Source: Rarobacter incanus
Lineage (GTDB): Bacteria > Actinomycetota > Actinomycetes > Actinomycetales > Cellulomonadaceae
Direction: 5' to 3'
NCBI RefSeq assembly: GCF_006715765.1
Contig: NZ_VFNV01000001.1
Location: forward strand, 1,674,001-1,738,000
Length of the DNA: 64,000 nt
Positions within the stretch are counted from its first letter, which is position 1. Each line of letters starts with the position of its first letter. Below, piece by piece: positions 8,098 to 16,859 of this stretch. Below the pieces are notes generated by a model that saw only the letters and a program-made list of their open reading frames with translations, had not been told where the DNA came from and made no database searches. A program made the translations under genes and the position numbers.

Positions 8098-8962
8098 GTA
8101 CGAATTTGACGCGATCGGCACCCGCTGGCAAATAACGACCGCGCACCCGCTCCCGGCCGCCGTCCGCGCCGCCGTCCACGCGCAGATCGAGGAATACGAC
8201 CGGGCGCTGTCGCGGTTCCGCGGCGATTCGGCCGTCAGCGAGCTGGCGCGCAACGGGGGGAGCGCGGCGCTGCCCGCCTACGTTGGCGACCTGGTGGCGC
8301 TGTACCGAACGCTCGAAACGCTGACGAATGGCGCGGTGAACCCACTCGTTGGCCGGTCGATGGAGGCGCTTGGATACGACGCCGCATACACGCTGCGGCC
8401 AACGGGCGCGACCGTGGCGGCGCCCGCAATGGGGGACGCCGTGACCTATGCGGATGGAGTTTTGCGCGTCACGGAGCCGGTTTTGATCGACGTTGGGGCA
8501 ATCGGCAAGGGGCAGCTGGTTGATTTGGTGGCGCAGATTTTGGGACGAGCCCGCCTCGCACCCTTCATCGTCGACGCGGGCGGCGACCTGTTCGTTTCGA
8601 GCGGCCACGACGAACCCGTCCGCGTGGGCCTGGAAGACCCCGCCGACGCCGGGCGCGTCATCGGGGCCCTGCCCGTGGACGGTCGCGCGGTGTGCGGATC
8701 CGCCCCCAACCGGCGCCAGTGGGGCAAAGGCCTGCACCACATCATCGACGCGCGCAGCGGTGCGCCCCTTTTCATGGGGCGCGGCGCAATAGCCACCTGG
8801 GGCATCGCCGATAGCGCCGCGGTCGCCGATGCGGCGGCGTCCGCACTGTTCTTCGCGGCCCCCGAGGCCGTTTCGGCGGCACTCGACTGTCAGTGTTTGA
8901 CCCTGGACGGCGGCGGCCGCGCGGTGTGGAGTCACGACCTACCCGTGGAGGTGTACGCATGA
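8090..8962 (+). CDS. apbE: FAD:protein FMN transferase (ApbE)
   Basis: 290 residues, GTG start at 8090. ApbE uses FAD and Mg2+ to attach FMN covalently to a Thr or Ser of extracytoplasmic flavoproteins. Recognisable family elements are IGTRWQITT near the N-terminus, LSRFRGDSAVSELARNGG, VNPLVGRSMEALGYD, LIDVGAIGKGQLVDLVAQIL (flavin-binding loop), FIVDAGGDLFVSSG, and LHHIIDARSGAPLF, where the DAR-G/T segment binds the metal. No signal peptide is visible, so the enzyme may act in the cytoplasm or the N-terminus may be misplaced. It is translationally coupled to both neighbours (8-base and 4-base overlaps), each of which carries a candidate FMN-attachment site. Confidence 0.9.
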   Translation: MPEYEFDAIGTRWQITTAHPLPAAVRAAVHAQIEEYDRALSRFRGDSAVSELARNGGSAALPAYVGDLVALYRTLETLTNGAVNPLVGRSMEALGYDAAYTLRPTGATVAAPAMGDAVTYADGVLRVTEPVLIDVGAIGKGQLVDLVAQILGRARLAPFIVDAGGDLFVSSGHDEPVRVGLEDPADAGRVIGALPVDGRAVCGSAPNRRQWGKGLHHIIDARSGAPLFMGRGAIATWGIADSAAVADAAASALFFAAPEAVSAALDCQCLTLDGGGRAVWSHDLPVEVYA

Positions 8963-10440
8963 AGGCCGGAACCCGCACCCTGCGCGAAACCGTGGATACT
9001 CGCCTGTCGCGCGTATCGATGCACGGGGTGACCCTCATCGCGCTTGCGGCGCTCGCCGCGCTGGCGATCGTGCTCGGCGCTTGCGGCGCGTTGCCATTTT
9101 CGCCCGCGGCCATGGCCGCCACCCTGGCGGTGACCGTCGTCGCGTCGGCGGGGGTGACCCTGGTCGGTTCCGCAATCGTGCGCCGCCGCCCGATGCCGGA
9201 ATCGGCCGCCATCACGGGATTGCTGCTTTTCTTCCTGGTATGGCCGTCAACCGATCCCGCGACGCTGGCCTGGTACGCGGCCGCGGCGGGGGCGGCGGCC
9301 GCCGCGAAGTACCTGCTGGTGTTCCGCGGGGCGCACCTTGTCAACCCCGCCGCCTTCGGCGCCGCGGCCCTGGCCGTATCCGGCAAGGGGGCAGTGAGCT
9401 GGTGGATCGGATCCACCGCGATGTTCGCGGCGGTGGTAGTGGCGGGGGTCCTCGTGACGCGCCGCACCGGCACGATGCGCTTCGCTTGGGGCGTTGCGGC
9501 GGGCGCCTACGTTGTGACGGCGGCGACACTGCTGGTAAACGGCTCGGGTGTGGCCTCCGCGCTGTCGACGGCAGCGCTTTCCAACCCGTGGGTGTTCTGG
9601 GCCGTATTCATGGTCACGGAACCGATGACGGCACCGCAGCGGGCGCGCGATCGGTGGCTGGTGGGCGCGCTGATGGTGCTTCTGATAGCCGTTCCGGTGC
9701 ATTTCGCCGTGGGGTCGGCCCACGTTGCGACATCCCCGGAACTGGTGCTCCTAGTTGCCAATGTCGTGACCGCGCTGGTTCAGCGCCCCCGCCCCCAATG
9801 GGCGCGGGTCACGGCCGTGGAGCGAGTCGGCGCCGATGGGCTCAGCGTCGTATTCGAGGTGCCGCGGGCCCTCGGGATTCGCGCCGGGCAATGGGTCGAG
9901 GTGCAGGCGCCGAGGGGTGGATTCGATAGGCGGGGCGCTCGTCGGGTCTTCACGCCCATCGGCACGGGACGGCAGTTTTCGATCGTCACGCGGGTGCCGG
10001 CGGATGCCAGCAGCTTCAAGCGGGAATGGGCGCGCCTGCGCGTCGGCGAGAGGGTGCGGGTGACGCGCAAGGGCGGGTCGTTCCTGTTGCCGCGCGACCC
10101 GGATCTGCCGCTGTTGTTGGTCGCAGGCGGGGTCGGCGTCACGCCGGTCCTGGCGTTCTTGGACGAATTGGGCCCCGGGCTTGGCGGGCGGGACGTGACC
10201 GTCATCTACCGGGCGGGCGCGGGCGGCGAAATAGGCCGCGACGCATTGGAAGCCAGCGGCGCCGAGGTACACGTGATCGATGGCCGCATAACGGCCCCCG
10301 TGGTGACCAAGCTGGTGCCCGACGTCGTTTGGCGGATGGCATACGTAGCGGGGCCGCCCGTCATGGTGGGCAATGTGTCGCGGGTACTGCACAAGGTCGG
10401 GGCGCGCGCAGTTGCCGTGGACGAGTTCTTCGGCGCCTAG
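8959..10440 (+). CDS. RnfD/NqrB-like membrane protein fused to a ferredoxin-NADP reductase-type domain
   Basis: 493 residues, ATG at 8959 overlapping the apbE stop. Residues about 20-270 hold around ten membrane segments of the RnfD/NqrB family (PF03116). PESAAITGLLLFFLVWP is the segment carrying the Thr that receives covalent FMN, and FRGAHLVNPAAFGAAAL is the second family signature. Residues about 275-493 are a cytoplasmic FNR-type flavin reductase (beta-barrel ending in RQFSIVT, then LLLVAGGVGVTPVLAFLDEL for NAD(P) binding). No 2Fe-2S Cys motif is present. The fusion could carry electrons from NAD(P)H across the membrane to the adjacent FMN lipoprotein. The other Rnf/Nqr subunits are not encoded nearby, so this is not a canonical Rnf complex. 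Confidence 0.82.
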   Translation: MKAGTRTLRETVDTRLSRVSMHGVTLIALAALAALAIVLGACGALPFSPAAMAATLAVTVVASAGVTLVGSAIVRRRPMPESAAITGLLLFFLVWPSTDPATLAWYAAAAGAAAAAKYLLVFRGAHLVNPAAFGAAALAVSGKGAVSWWIGSTAMFAAVVVAGVLVTRRTGTMRFAWGVAAGAYVVTAATLLVNGSGVASALSTAALSNPWVFWAVFMVTEPMTAPQRARDRWLVGALMVLLIAVPVHFAVGSAHVATSPELVLLVANVVTALVQRPRPQWARVTAVERVGADGLSVVFEVPRALGIRAGQWVEVQAPRGGFDRRGARRVFTPIGTGRQFSIVTRVPADASSFKREWARLRVGERVRVTRKGGSFLLPRDPDLPLLLVAGGVGVTPVLAFLDELGPGLGGRDVTVIYRAGAGGEIGRDALEASGAEVHVIDGRITAPVVTKLVPDVVWRMAYVAGPPVMVGNVSRVLHKVGARAVAVDEFFGA

Positions 10441-10519
10441 CATCCGCATTCCGCGGCGCTGAGCGTTCACTTTGTGCGACTAGGATGGCGGCACATCCCA
10501 CCGACGACTGGATTCGCCT

Positions 10520-11224
10520 GTGCACTTCCTTGCTGACCCCACCGTATTGACCGTTGCTCTCGGGCCGGATTGGCTCAATGCCGACTCCCTGATTCGTTCG
10601 TTCGGGCCGTATGCGCTGATCGGAATCGTGGTCGTCGTCTTCATCGAGACGGGGTTGCTTTTTCCGTTTCTGCCGGGGGATTCCTTGCTGTTCACGGCCG
10701 GGATGCTGGTTGCGCAGGACGTGCTCGACTTTCCGCTGTGGCTGCTGTGCCTGCTGCTGGTCGCCGCGGCCTTCGGCGGCGATCAGGTGGCCTACCTGAT
10801 CGGGGACAAGGTCGGGCCCAAGATCTTCAATCGACCCGATTCGCGCTTCTTCAAGAAGGAACACATCGACAAGACCCAGGCATACTTCGAACGCTACGGG
10901 GGGCGGACGATCGTCCTGGCGCGGTTCGTTCCGTTCGTGCGGACCTACGCCCCCGTCGCCGCGGGGACCGCGCGCATGAGCTACCGTTGGTTCGTTAGCT
11001 ATAACCTGCTCGGCGCGGTGCTGTGGGGCGTCGGGATCACCGTCTTGGGTTACTTCCTGGGGCAGATCAGCTTCGTGCACAACAACATCGAACTGATCAT
11101 CGTGCTGATTGTCGTCGCCTCGATCATCCCGATGGCTGTGGAGGCCCTATTGCAGCGGCGCACCGCGAAGCGGGAGGCGGCGGCCGCTGCCGCCGCGGAG
11201 GCAGGTCCCGCGCCGAGCGAATAG
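10520..11224 (+). CDS. DedA-family membrane protein
   Basis: 234 residues, GTG start at 10520. Typical DedA/SNARE-associated (PF09335) layout: FIETGLLFPFLPGDSLLFTAGML near the N-terminus, GDQVAYLIGDKVGPKIF, then FERYGGRTIVLARFVPFVRTYAPVAAGTARMSYRWF with the conserved Arg residues, and two C-terminal membrane helices. DedA proteins are membrane flippases or transporters (undecaprenyl phosphate translocation is known for some members) and affect envelope integrity. The C-terminus is Ala/Glu-rich. It is followed after only 10 bases by the CsoR-type operator of the copper operon, so it is probably not part of that operon. Confidence 0.92.
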   Translation: MHFLADPTVLTVALGPDWLNADSLIRSFGPYALIGIVVVVFIETGLLFPFLPGDSLLFTAGMLVAQDVLDFPLWLLCLLLVAAAFGGDQVAYLIGDKVGPKIFNRPDSRFFKKEHIDKTQAYFERYGGRTIVLARFVPFVRTYAPVAAGTARMSYRWFVSYNLLGAVLWGVGITVLGYFLGQISFVHNNIELIIVLIVVASIIPMAVEALLQRRTAKREAAAAAAAEAGPAPSE

Positions 11225-11234
11225 CGCGCGGGGA

Positions 11235-11251
11235 ATACCCCGTGGGGGTAT
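11235..11251. promoter_or_regulatory. CsoR-type copper operator upstream of copA
   Basis: ATACCCC-GTG-GGGGTAT is a perfect 7-3-7 inverted repeat, 40 bases before the copA start. It matches the known CsoR operator architecture (TACCCC-N-GGGGTA core) in mycobacteria and streptomycetes. The csoR gene closes the same operon, giving a simple negative feedback loop. Confidence 0.85.
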
Positions 11252-11290
11252 GGTGGTTGGAGTCAGGGAAACCCGGCGAAAGAAGGCACC

Positions 11291-13579
11291 ATGACGTCCA
11301 CACCCGCGACGAGCTTCCCGCAGGCGGCGCCGCAGCAGATCACGCTCGACCTCGGCGGCATGACCTGTTCCTCGTGCGCCAACCGAATCGAGAAGAAACT
11401 CAATCGCGTCCCGGGCGTGGCCGCGACGGTCAACTTCGCGACCGAGCAGGCGATCATCGCGGCGCCCGCAGGCGTCAGTGCCGATGACCTGATCGCCGTC
11501 GTGGTGAACACGGGATACACCGCGCACGTGCCCGCCGCGGCGGAACCAACGCCGCAGGAGCGGGAGGCGGGCGCGGGGGAGTCGGCGCGCAACGACGCCG
11601 GGGACGAGGATCCTGAGCTCAGCGACTTGCGGCAGCGCCTGACAGTGTCGGCGATCCTGAGCGCGCCGGTCATCGTGCTCGCGATGGTTCCCGCCCTGCA
11701 ATTCGTGAACTGGCAGTGGCTGTCGCTGACGCTTGCGGCGCCGGTCGTGGTGTGGGGCGCGTGGCCGATGCATCGCGCGACTTTCAAGAACCTGCGGCAC
11801 GGCGCCGCGACGATGGACACGTTGATCACCCTCGGCACGGCGGCAGCGTTCCTCTGGTCGATTTACGCGTTGTTCTGGGGCCATGCGGGGGAACCCGGGA
11901 TGCGACACGGCTTTGAACTGACGGCGCGCCAGGGCGATGGATCCGCGAACATCTATCTCGAGGTGGCGGCCGGGGTGACCACGTTCATCCTGCTGGGCCG
12001 GTACCTGGAACGACGCGCGAAGCGGCAGGCCGGGCAGGCGCTGCGCGCGTTGCTGGATCTGGGCGCCAAACAGGTTGCCGTCGTGCGCGGTGGCGCAGAA
12101 ACCCTCATCCCGGTGCACGAATTGGCGGTGGGGGACCAGTTCGTGGTGCGGCCGGGGGAAAAAATCGCCTCCGATGGGGTCGTTGTGAGCGGGGCGTCCG
12201 CGGTGGACGCATCCATGCTCACCGGCGAACCCGTGCCGGTTGAAGTCGGTGCGGGCGATCCCGTGATCGGGGCGACGGTGAACGTGTCCGGACGGTTGGT
12301 GGTGCGAGCCACCAAGGTCGGGGCGGACACCCAGTTGGCGCAGATGGCGCGGATGGTGGCGACCGCGCAATCCGGCAAGGCTGACGTGCAGCGGCTGGCC
12401 GATCGCGTGTCCGCGATCTTCGTGCCCGTGGTGATCGGTATCGCCGCCGTGACGTTAGCGGCCTGGCTGGCAACCGGACATCCCGCAAGCTCGGCGTTTA
12501 CGGCGGCCGTGGCCGTCCTGATCATCGCCTGCCCGTGCGCGCTCGGCCTGGCGACGCCCACCGCCTTGCTGGTGGGCACGGGACGCGGTGCGCAAATGGG
12601 CATTCTGATCAAGGGTCCGCAGGTGCTCGAGTCCACGCGGCGCGTCGACACGATCGTTCTGGACAAGACCGGAACCGTGACGAGCGGGAAAATGTCCGTT
12701 ACGGAGGTGTTGATCGGGGCAGGCCAGGCGCGCGATGGGGTTATTCGGTTCGCGGGTGGTCTCGAATCCGCCTCGGAGCATCCGATCGCCGAGGCGATCG
12801 CGCTGTATGCGCGCGATGAGGCGGCCGAGTTGCCCGCCGTGAGCGGATTTACCAACACCCAGGGCCTGGGAGTTGCGGGTGTGGTCGACGGTCACGAGGG
12901 CGCGGCCGGACGCCCATCCTGGCTGGTTGAAAGCGGCTATGCCATGCCGGCGGAGCTGGCACGCGACTTCGCACGCGCCGAGGGTGGGGGTGCGACGGTC
13001 GTGGCCGTCGCCTATGACGGGCGGGTGCGCGCGGGATTCGCGGTGTCCGACACGATCAAGGACACGAGCGTGCAAGCCGTGCGGGATCTGGCGGACTTGG
13101 GGCTACGGCCCATCCTGTTGACCGGAGACAACGAGGTGGTGGCGCGCAAGGTCGGCGAGCAGGTGGGCATAGATACCGTGATTGCCGGCGTCCTTCCGGG
13201 CGGCAAGGTCGGGGTCGTTTCCGACCTCCAGGCCGCGGGCGCGGTGGTCGCCATGGTCGGAGACGGCATCAACGACGCTCCCGCCCTGGCGACGGCCGAC
13301 CTCGGAATGGCAATGGGAACCGGGACCGACGCGGCGATCGAGGCTGCCGACATCACGCTGGTGCGCGGCGACCCCCGGATCGCCGCAGACGCGATTCGGC
13401 TGTCCCGCGCGACCCTGCGCACGATCAAGGGAAACCTGGTGTGGGCGTTCGGGTACAACGTTGCGGCGATACCGCTTGCGGCGCTGGGGCTGCTGAATCC
13501 GATGTTCGCGGGGGCCGCAATGGCATTTTCGTCCGTTTTCGTCGTCGGCAACTCGCTGCGACTGCGGCGGTTCAAGTAG
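11291..13579 (+). CDS. copA: Copper-translocating P1B-type ATPase (CopA/CtpV-like)
   Basis: 762 residues. An N-terminal HMA domain carries the Cu(I) site MTCSSC (residues 24-29). Eight membrane segments follow. The intramembrane CPC motif is at about residue 411 ([21 protein letters not shown]), the phosphorylated Asp is in DKTGT (about 457), the nucleotide-binding HP is in SEHPIAEAI, and the hinge is [11 protein letters not shown] (about 656). CPC defines the P1B-1 class, which exports Cu(I)/Ag(I) from the cytoplasm. The start ATG at 11291 has GAAGG 5 bases upstream. The CsoR operator lies just upstream, and a second ATPase and csoR follow at 19 bases and with a 1-base overlap, so regulation by copper derepression is expected. 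Confidence 0.95.
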   Translation: MTSTPATSFPQAAPQQITLDLGGMTCSSCANRIEKKLNRVPGVAATVNFATEQAIIAAPAGVSADDLIAVVVNTGYTAHVPAAAEPTPQEREAGAGESARNDAGDEDPELSDLRQRLTVSAILSAPVIVLAMVPALQFVNWQWLSLTLAAPVVVWGAWPMHRATFKNLRHGAATMDTLITLGTAAAFLWSIYALFWGHAGEPGMRHGFELTARQGDGSANIYLEVAAGVTTFILLGRYLERRAKRQAGQALRALLDLGAKQVAVVRGGAETLIPVHELAVGDQFVVRPGEKIASDGVVVSGASAVDASMLTGEPVPVEVGAGDPVIGATVNVSGRLVVRATKVGADTQLAQMARMVATAQSGKADVQRLADRVSAIFVPVVIGIAAVTLAAWLATGHPASSAFTAAVAVLIIACPCALGLATPTALLVGTGRGAQMGILIKGPQVLESTRRVDTIVLDKTGTVTSGKMSVTEVLIGAGQARDGVIRFAGGLESASEHPIAEAIALYARDEAAELPAVSGFTNTQGLGVAGVVDGHEGAAGRPSWLVESGYAMPAELARDFARAEGGGATVVAVAYDGRVRAGFAVSDTIKDTSVQAVRDLADLGLRPILLTGDNEVVARKVGEQVGIDTVIAGVLPGGKVGVVSDLQAAGAVVAMVGDGINDAPALATADLGMAMGTGTDAAIEAADITLVRGDPRIAADAIRLSRATLRTIKGNLVWAFGYNVAAIPLAALGLLNPMFAGAAMAFSSVFVVGNSLRLRRFK

Positions 13580-13598
13580 GCAAAGGCGGGGCCAACGG

Positions 13599-15788
13599 AT
13601 GGGCATGGGCAACGATCGGGAGATGGACATGAGCGGGCACGGTGCTGGGCACGGCGACATGGACATGAGCGGGCACGGCTCGATGCGTGCGCAGGACCAT
13701 CAATCGATGGACATGAGTGGGCACGCTGGAATGGCCCACGACTCGATGGGCGGCATGTCGATGGGCTCCATGCACGGCATGTCGATGTCCGATCACGCGG
13801 CGATGTTCCGCAAGCTGCTGTTGATAATGTGCGCGATTGCGATACCCGTTGTTGCGCTATCGCCCATGTTTGCCGAGCTCATCGGCTACTCGGTCCCCTC
13901 CGCCGGGATCCTCGCTTGGGTGCCACCCATCGGCGGCACCGTGATGTACCTGTGGGGAGGCAAGCCGTTTCTGACGGGAGCCGTCGGTGAAATTCGGGCC
14001 CGCAAGCCGGGGATGATGCTGCTGGTAGCCATGGCGATTACGGTCGCTTTTTCGGCCTCGTGGATGTCGACGCTCGGCCTGATCGACCACTCGCTTGAAT
14101 TCTGGTGGGAACTAGCGCTGCTGATCGTGGTCATGCTGGCGGGTCATTGGATCGAGATGCGATCGTTGGCGCAGACGGGGGAGGCGCTCGATTCGCTGGC
14201 CGCCCTGCTCCCGGACGAAGCGGAACGCGTCACGCCAGCGGGAACGGAACGAGTGGCGCCGCGCGACCTCGCCATTGGTGACGTGGTCGTTGTGCGCCCG
14301 GGCGGTCGGATTCCTGCCGACGGCGTGGTGACGCAGGGAACGGCCGCCGTCGACGAATCGATGATCACGGGTGAATCGGCGCCGGTGGAACGCGCCGTCG
14401 GCTCGCGGGTAGTCGCGGGCACGGTCGCCACCGATTCGGGGCTGCGCGTCGAGGTGCGCGCCGTTGGCGACGATACGACCTTGGCGGGAATCGGTCGGCT
14501 GGTGCGAGAGGCACAGAACTCGTCCTCAAAAACACAGCGGCTTGCGGATCGCGCAGCGGGGTGGCTCTTTTGGTTCGCGCTGGGGGCCGCGGCGGTTACT
14601 GCCGTGGTGTGGCTCCTTGCCGGCGAGCCGCAGCAGGCGGTCGTGCGGGTGATTACGGTCCTGGTCATCGCCTGCCCGCACGCCCTGGGCCTGGCGATTC
14701 CGCTGGTTGTGTCCATTTCCACCGCGCGGGCGGCGAAGGCGGGGATCCTAATCGCCAATCGCGTGGCCCTTGAACGGGCCCGCCTCGTTTCGGTGGTTGC
14801 CTTCGACAAGACGGGCACTTTGACCAAGGGGGTCCCGGAGGTTACCGGTGTGGCGGCTGCCGAGGCGTCCCCGTCCGGCCCCGGCGCGGCGGCGGTGCGG
14901 GCGCAGAACGCGGTGCTGGCGTTGGCGGCGGCCGTGGAGGCGGAAAGCGAGCACCCGCTGGCCAAGGCGATCGTGGCGCGCGCTGCCGATGCGGGCGTCG
15001 ACCTGCCGCAGGCAACGGGGCATGCTTCGACGCCAGCTATTGGCGTCAGCGCGCAGGTCGCCGGGAAGCGGGTGGAGGTCGGAGGGCCCGCGCTCCTGCG
15101 AAGCCACAACCTGTCGCCGCTGGCGCTGTCGGCGCCATGGGAGGCTCGGGGCTCCACGGTGGTGCACGTCGTGTGCGACGGCGCTGTCAGCGGCGCGATC
15201 GCCCTGGACGACCAGGTGCGGCCGGAGGCCGTGGAGGCGGTGCGTTCCCTGCACGCCCGGGGTGTGCGCGTCGTGATGATGACCGGGGACGCCGCCGGGG
15301 TAGCTAAACGGGTGGCCGGGGTGGTCGGCGTGGATTCGTGGCACGCCGCCATGAGCCCGCAGGACAAGGCGGACAGGGTTGGCGCCCTGCGAAGCGGCGG
15401 CGATGTCGTGGCGATGGTGGGGGACGGCGTCAATGATGCGCCCGCGCTAGCGGCGGCGGATGTGGGCGTGGCGATCGGTGCCGGAACCGATGTCGCCATC
15501 GCTTCCGCCGGGGTCATCCTCGCCAGCGACGACCCGCGGGGCGTGGTCTCGGTCGTGGAACTATCGAAAATCGCGTACCGAAAGATGCAGCAGAATTTGT
15601 GGTGGGCGGCCGGATACAACCTGGTCGCGGTGCCGCTCGCGGCCGGCGTGCTGGCGCCGATCGGATTCGTGATGCCAATGTCGGTGGGGGCAATTTTGAT
15701 GTCGCTTTCGACCGTGGTGGTCGCGGTCAACGCGCAATTGATGCGCCGGGTCGATCTTGGATCTCGGCAAAACGACGGGGGAAAGTGA
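13599..15788 (+). CDS. CPH-type (P1B-3, CopB-like) heavy metal-translocating ATPase with His/Met-rich N-terminus
   Basis: 729 residues. Instead of an HMA domain, the first 65 residues are a His/Met/Gly-rich tail with repeated MDMSGHG and GMSMGSMHG units, suited to binding Cu or Ag. The intramembrane motif is CPH ([14 protein letters not shown], about residue 359), the phosphorylation site is DKTGTLTKG (about 403), and [11 protein letters not shown] is present. CPH defines subclass P1B-3 (CopB of Archaeoglobus and Enterococcus), usually linked to Cu(II)/Cu(I)/Ag export. It lies 19 bases after copA and overlaps csoR by one base, so it is clearly part of the copper operon and probably complements the CPC enzyme. 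Confidence 0.92.
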   Translation: MGMGNDREMDMSGHGAGHGDMDMSGHGSMRAQDHQSMDMSGHAGMAHDSMGGMSMGSMHGMSMSDHAAMFRKLLLIMCAIAIPVVALSPMFAELIGYSVPSAGILAWVPPIGGTVMYLWGGKPFLTGAVGEIRARKPGMMLLVAMAITVAFSASWMSTLGLIDHSLEFWWELALLIVVMLAGHWIEMRSLAQTGEALDSLAALLPDEAERVTPAGTERVAPRDLAIGDVVVVRPGGRIPADGVVTQGTAAVDESMITGESAPVERAVGSRVVAGTVATDSGLRVEVRAVGDDTTLAGIGRLVREAQNSSSKTQRLADRAAGWLFWFALGAAAVTAVVWLLAGEPQQAVVRVITVLVIACPHALGLAIPLVVSISTARAAKAGILIANRVALERARLVSVVAFDKTGTLTKGVPEVTGVAAAEASPSGPGAAAVRAQNAVLALAAAVEAESEHPLAKAIVARAADAGVDLPQATGHASTPAIGVSAQVAGKRVEVGGPALLRSHNLSPLALSAPWEARGSTVVHVVCDGAVSGAIALDDQVRPEAVEAVRSLHARGVRVVMMTGDAAGVAKRVAGVVGVDSWHAAMSPQDKADRVGALRSGGDVVAMVGDGVNDAPALAAADVGVAIGAGTDVAIASAGVILASDDPRGVVSVVELSKIAYRKMQQNLWWAAGYNLVAVPLAAGVLAPIGFVMPMSVGAILMSLSTVVVAVNAQLMRRVDLGSRQNDGGK

Positions 15789-16132
15789 TGGGTGACGTGG
15801 ATCTGGAGTTTCCCGCCCAGGGGGCGCGCTGCGAGTGCGACGAGGCCGTCGGTCACGGGTACATCGTCGATAAGGACCGGTACTTGGCACGGCTCAAGCG
15901 CATCGAGGGGCAGGCGCGCGGAATCTACCGAATGGTGGACGAGGAGAAGTATTGCATCGACATCCTCACGCAGGTTTCGGCGCTCACGAGCGCGTTGCGC
16001 TCGGTCGCGCTTGGGCTCTTGGATGATCACCTGCGCCACTGCGTCGCTGACGCCGCGCGGGCTGGCGGGGCCGAGGCGGACCAAAAGTTCCAGGAAGCCA
16101 CCGATGCGATCGCGCGCCTCATGCGGGCGTAG
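15788..16132 (+). CDS. csoR: CsoR-family copper-sensing repressor
   Basis: 114 residues, ATG at 15788 overlapping the preceding TGA. CsoR/DUF156 proteins are all-helical tetramers that release DNA when Cu(I) binds. The Cu(I) ligand set of CsoR is complete: Cys in KYCIDIL, then His and Cys in DDHLRHCV (the Cys-His-Cys triad). YLARLKRIEGQARGIYRMV is the conserved first helix. The N-terminal 25 residues (with CECDEAVGHGY) are an extension rich in potential metal ligands. It ends the copper operon and presumably controls it through the operator in front of copA. Confidence 0.93.
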   Translation: MGDVDLEFPAQGARCECDEAVGHGYIVDKDRYLARLKRIEGQARGIYRMVDEEKYCIDILTQVSALTSALRSVALGLLDDHLRHCVADAARAGGAEADQKFQEATDAIARLMRA

Positions 16133-16157
16133 CGGAAGGGGCACCGCGATTGCGCGG

Positions 16158-16748
16158 CTAGGCTTCCGCGTCGGGATGGATGGCGGTGAAAATCGATAGC
16201 GGCTTGCCGTCGGGGTCGGGGCCGCGGTCGCGAAACTCGTTGATGAGCGCGTACAGGCGCGCTTCGAGTTCGGCCCGATGCGCGTCGCTGAGCTGCAAAC
16301 CCAACCATGCGACGTGCAGGTCTTCGGGCGCGAGCCCGCGAACCTGCTGCAAGAACGTCTCGATGAGGACATGCGATACGGCGGCAGTGGGGCGCTGCCA
16401 GGCCAGCCCGGTGGAGCGGTAAGGGACCTCGCGCGCGCCCTGCGTCCCGGTGCGTTCCGGGCCCGCCGCGAGGAAGCCGGTTTTCACCAGCGTGCGGACA
16501 TGGTGAAGGACCGTGCCGGGGTTCAGGCCCAGCAGCAGGGCCAATTCCTTGTTGGTGCGGGCCTCGAAGCGACACAGCCGGATGATCCGGAGGCGGATCG
16601 GGGAGCTGAGCGCGCGCGCCCGCGCCTGCGCGGCGGCCGCGGTTTCGGCGTTCTCTGTGTCGGCGGCCGCGGCCGCGGTGTCGGTAGCCTCGTCCCCGGT
16701 GGCCTCGTCCCCGGTCGGCGAGGGATCGGCTGGCTGCGACTGTGTCAT
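16158..16748 (-). CDS. ArsR-type winged-helix transcriptional regulator
   Basis: 196 residues. After a low-complexity Ala/Thr/Asp N-terminus, the winged helix runs from ALSSPIRLRIIRLCRFEARTNKELALLLGLNPGTVLHHVRTLVKTGFL (about residues 45-95). This resembles the HTH_20/ArsR family, with NPGTVLHHVRTL as recognition helix. The metal-binding ELCVCDL motif of classical ArsR/SmtB is absent, so the inducer is unknown. It is divergent from an MFS exporter and cation exporter, with an inverted repeat in between. That arrangement suggests it represses those exporters and itself. Confidence 0.8.
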   Translation of the reverse strand: MTQSQPADPSPTGDEATGDEATDTAAAAADTENAETAAAAQARARALSSPIRLRIIRLCRFEARTNKELALLLGLNPGTVLHHVRTLVKTGFLAAGPERTGTQGAREVPYRSTGLAWQRPTAAVSHVLIETFLQQVRGLAPEDLHVAWLGLQLSDAHRAELEARLYALINEFRDRGPDPDGKPLSIFTAIHPDAEA

Positions 16749-16828
16749 TCCGTGATTTTACCGAGTGCTGCTGTGGGGGTCGCGCCCGCGCTGGCGCGGC
16801 TTGACATCGAGCCCACACTTCGCCACAG

Positions 16829-16848
16829 TGATTGGTAAACATCAATCA
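16829..16848. promoter_or_regulatory. Candidate operator for the ArsR-type regulator
   Basis: TGATTGGTAAACATCAATCA: inverted repeat TGATTG / CAATCA with an 8-base spacer, in the 111-base gap between the divergent regulator and the MFS gene, 12 bases before the GTG annotated for the latter. The AT-rich dyad stands out in GC-rich DNA. Confidence 0.6.
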
Positions 16849-16859
16849 GTGGTTCGAAG

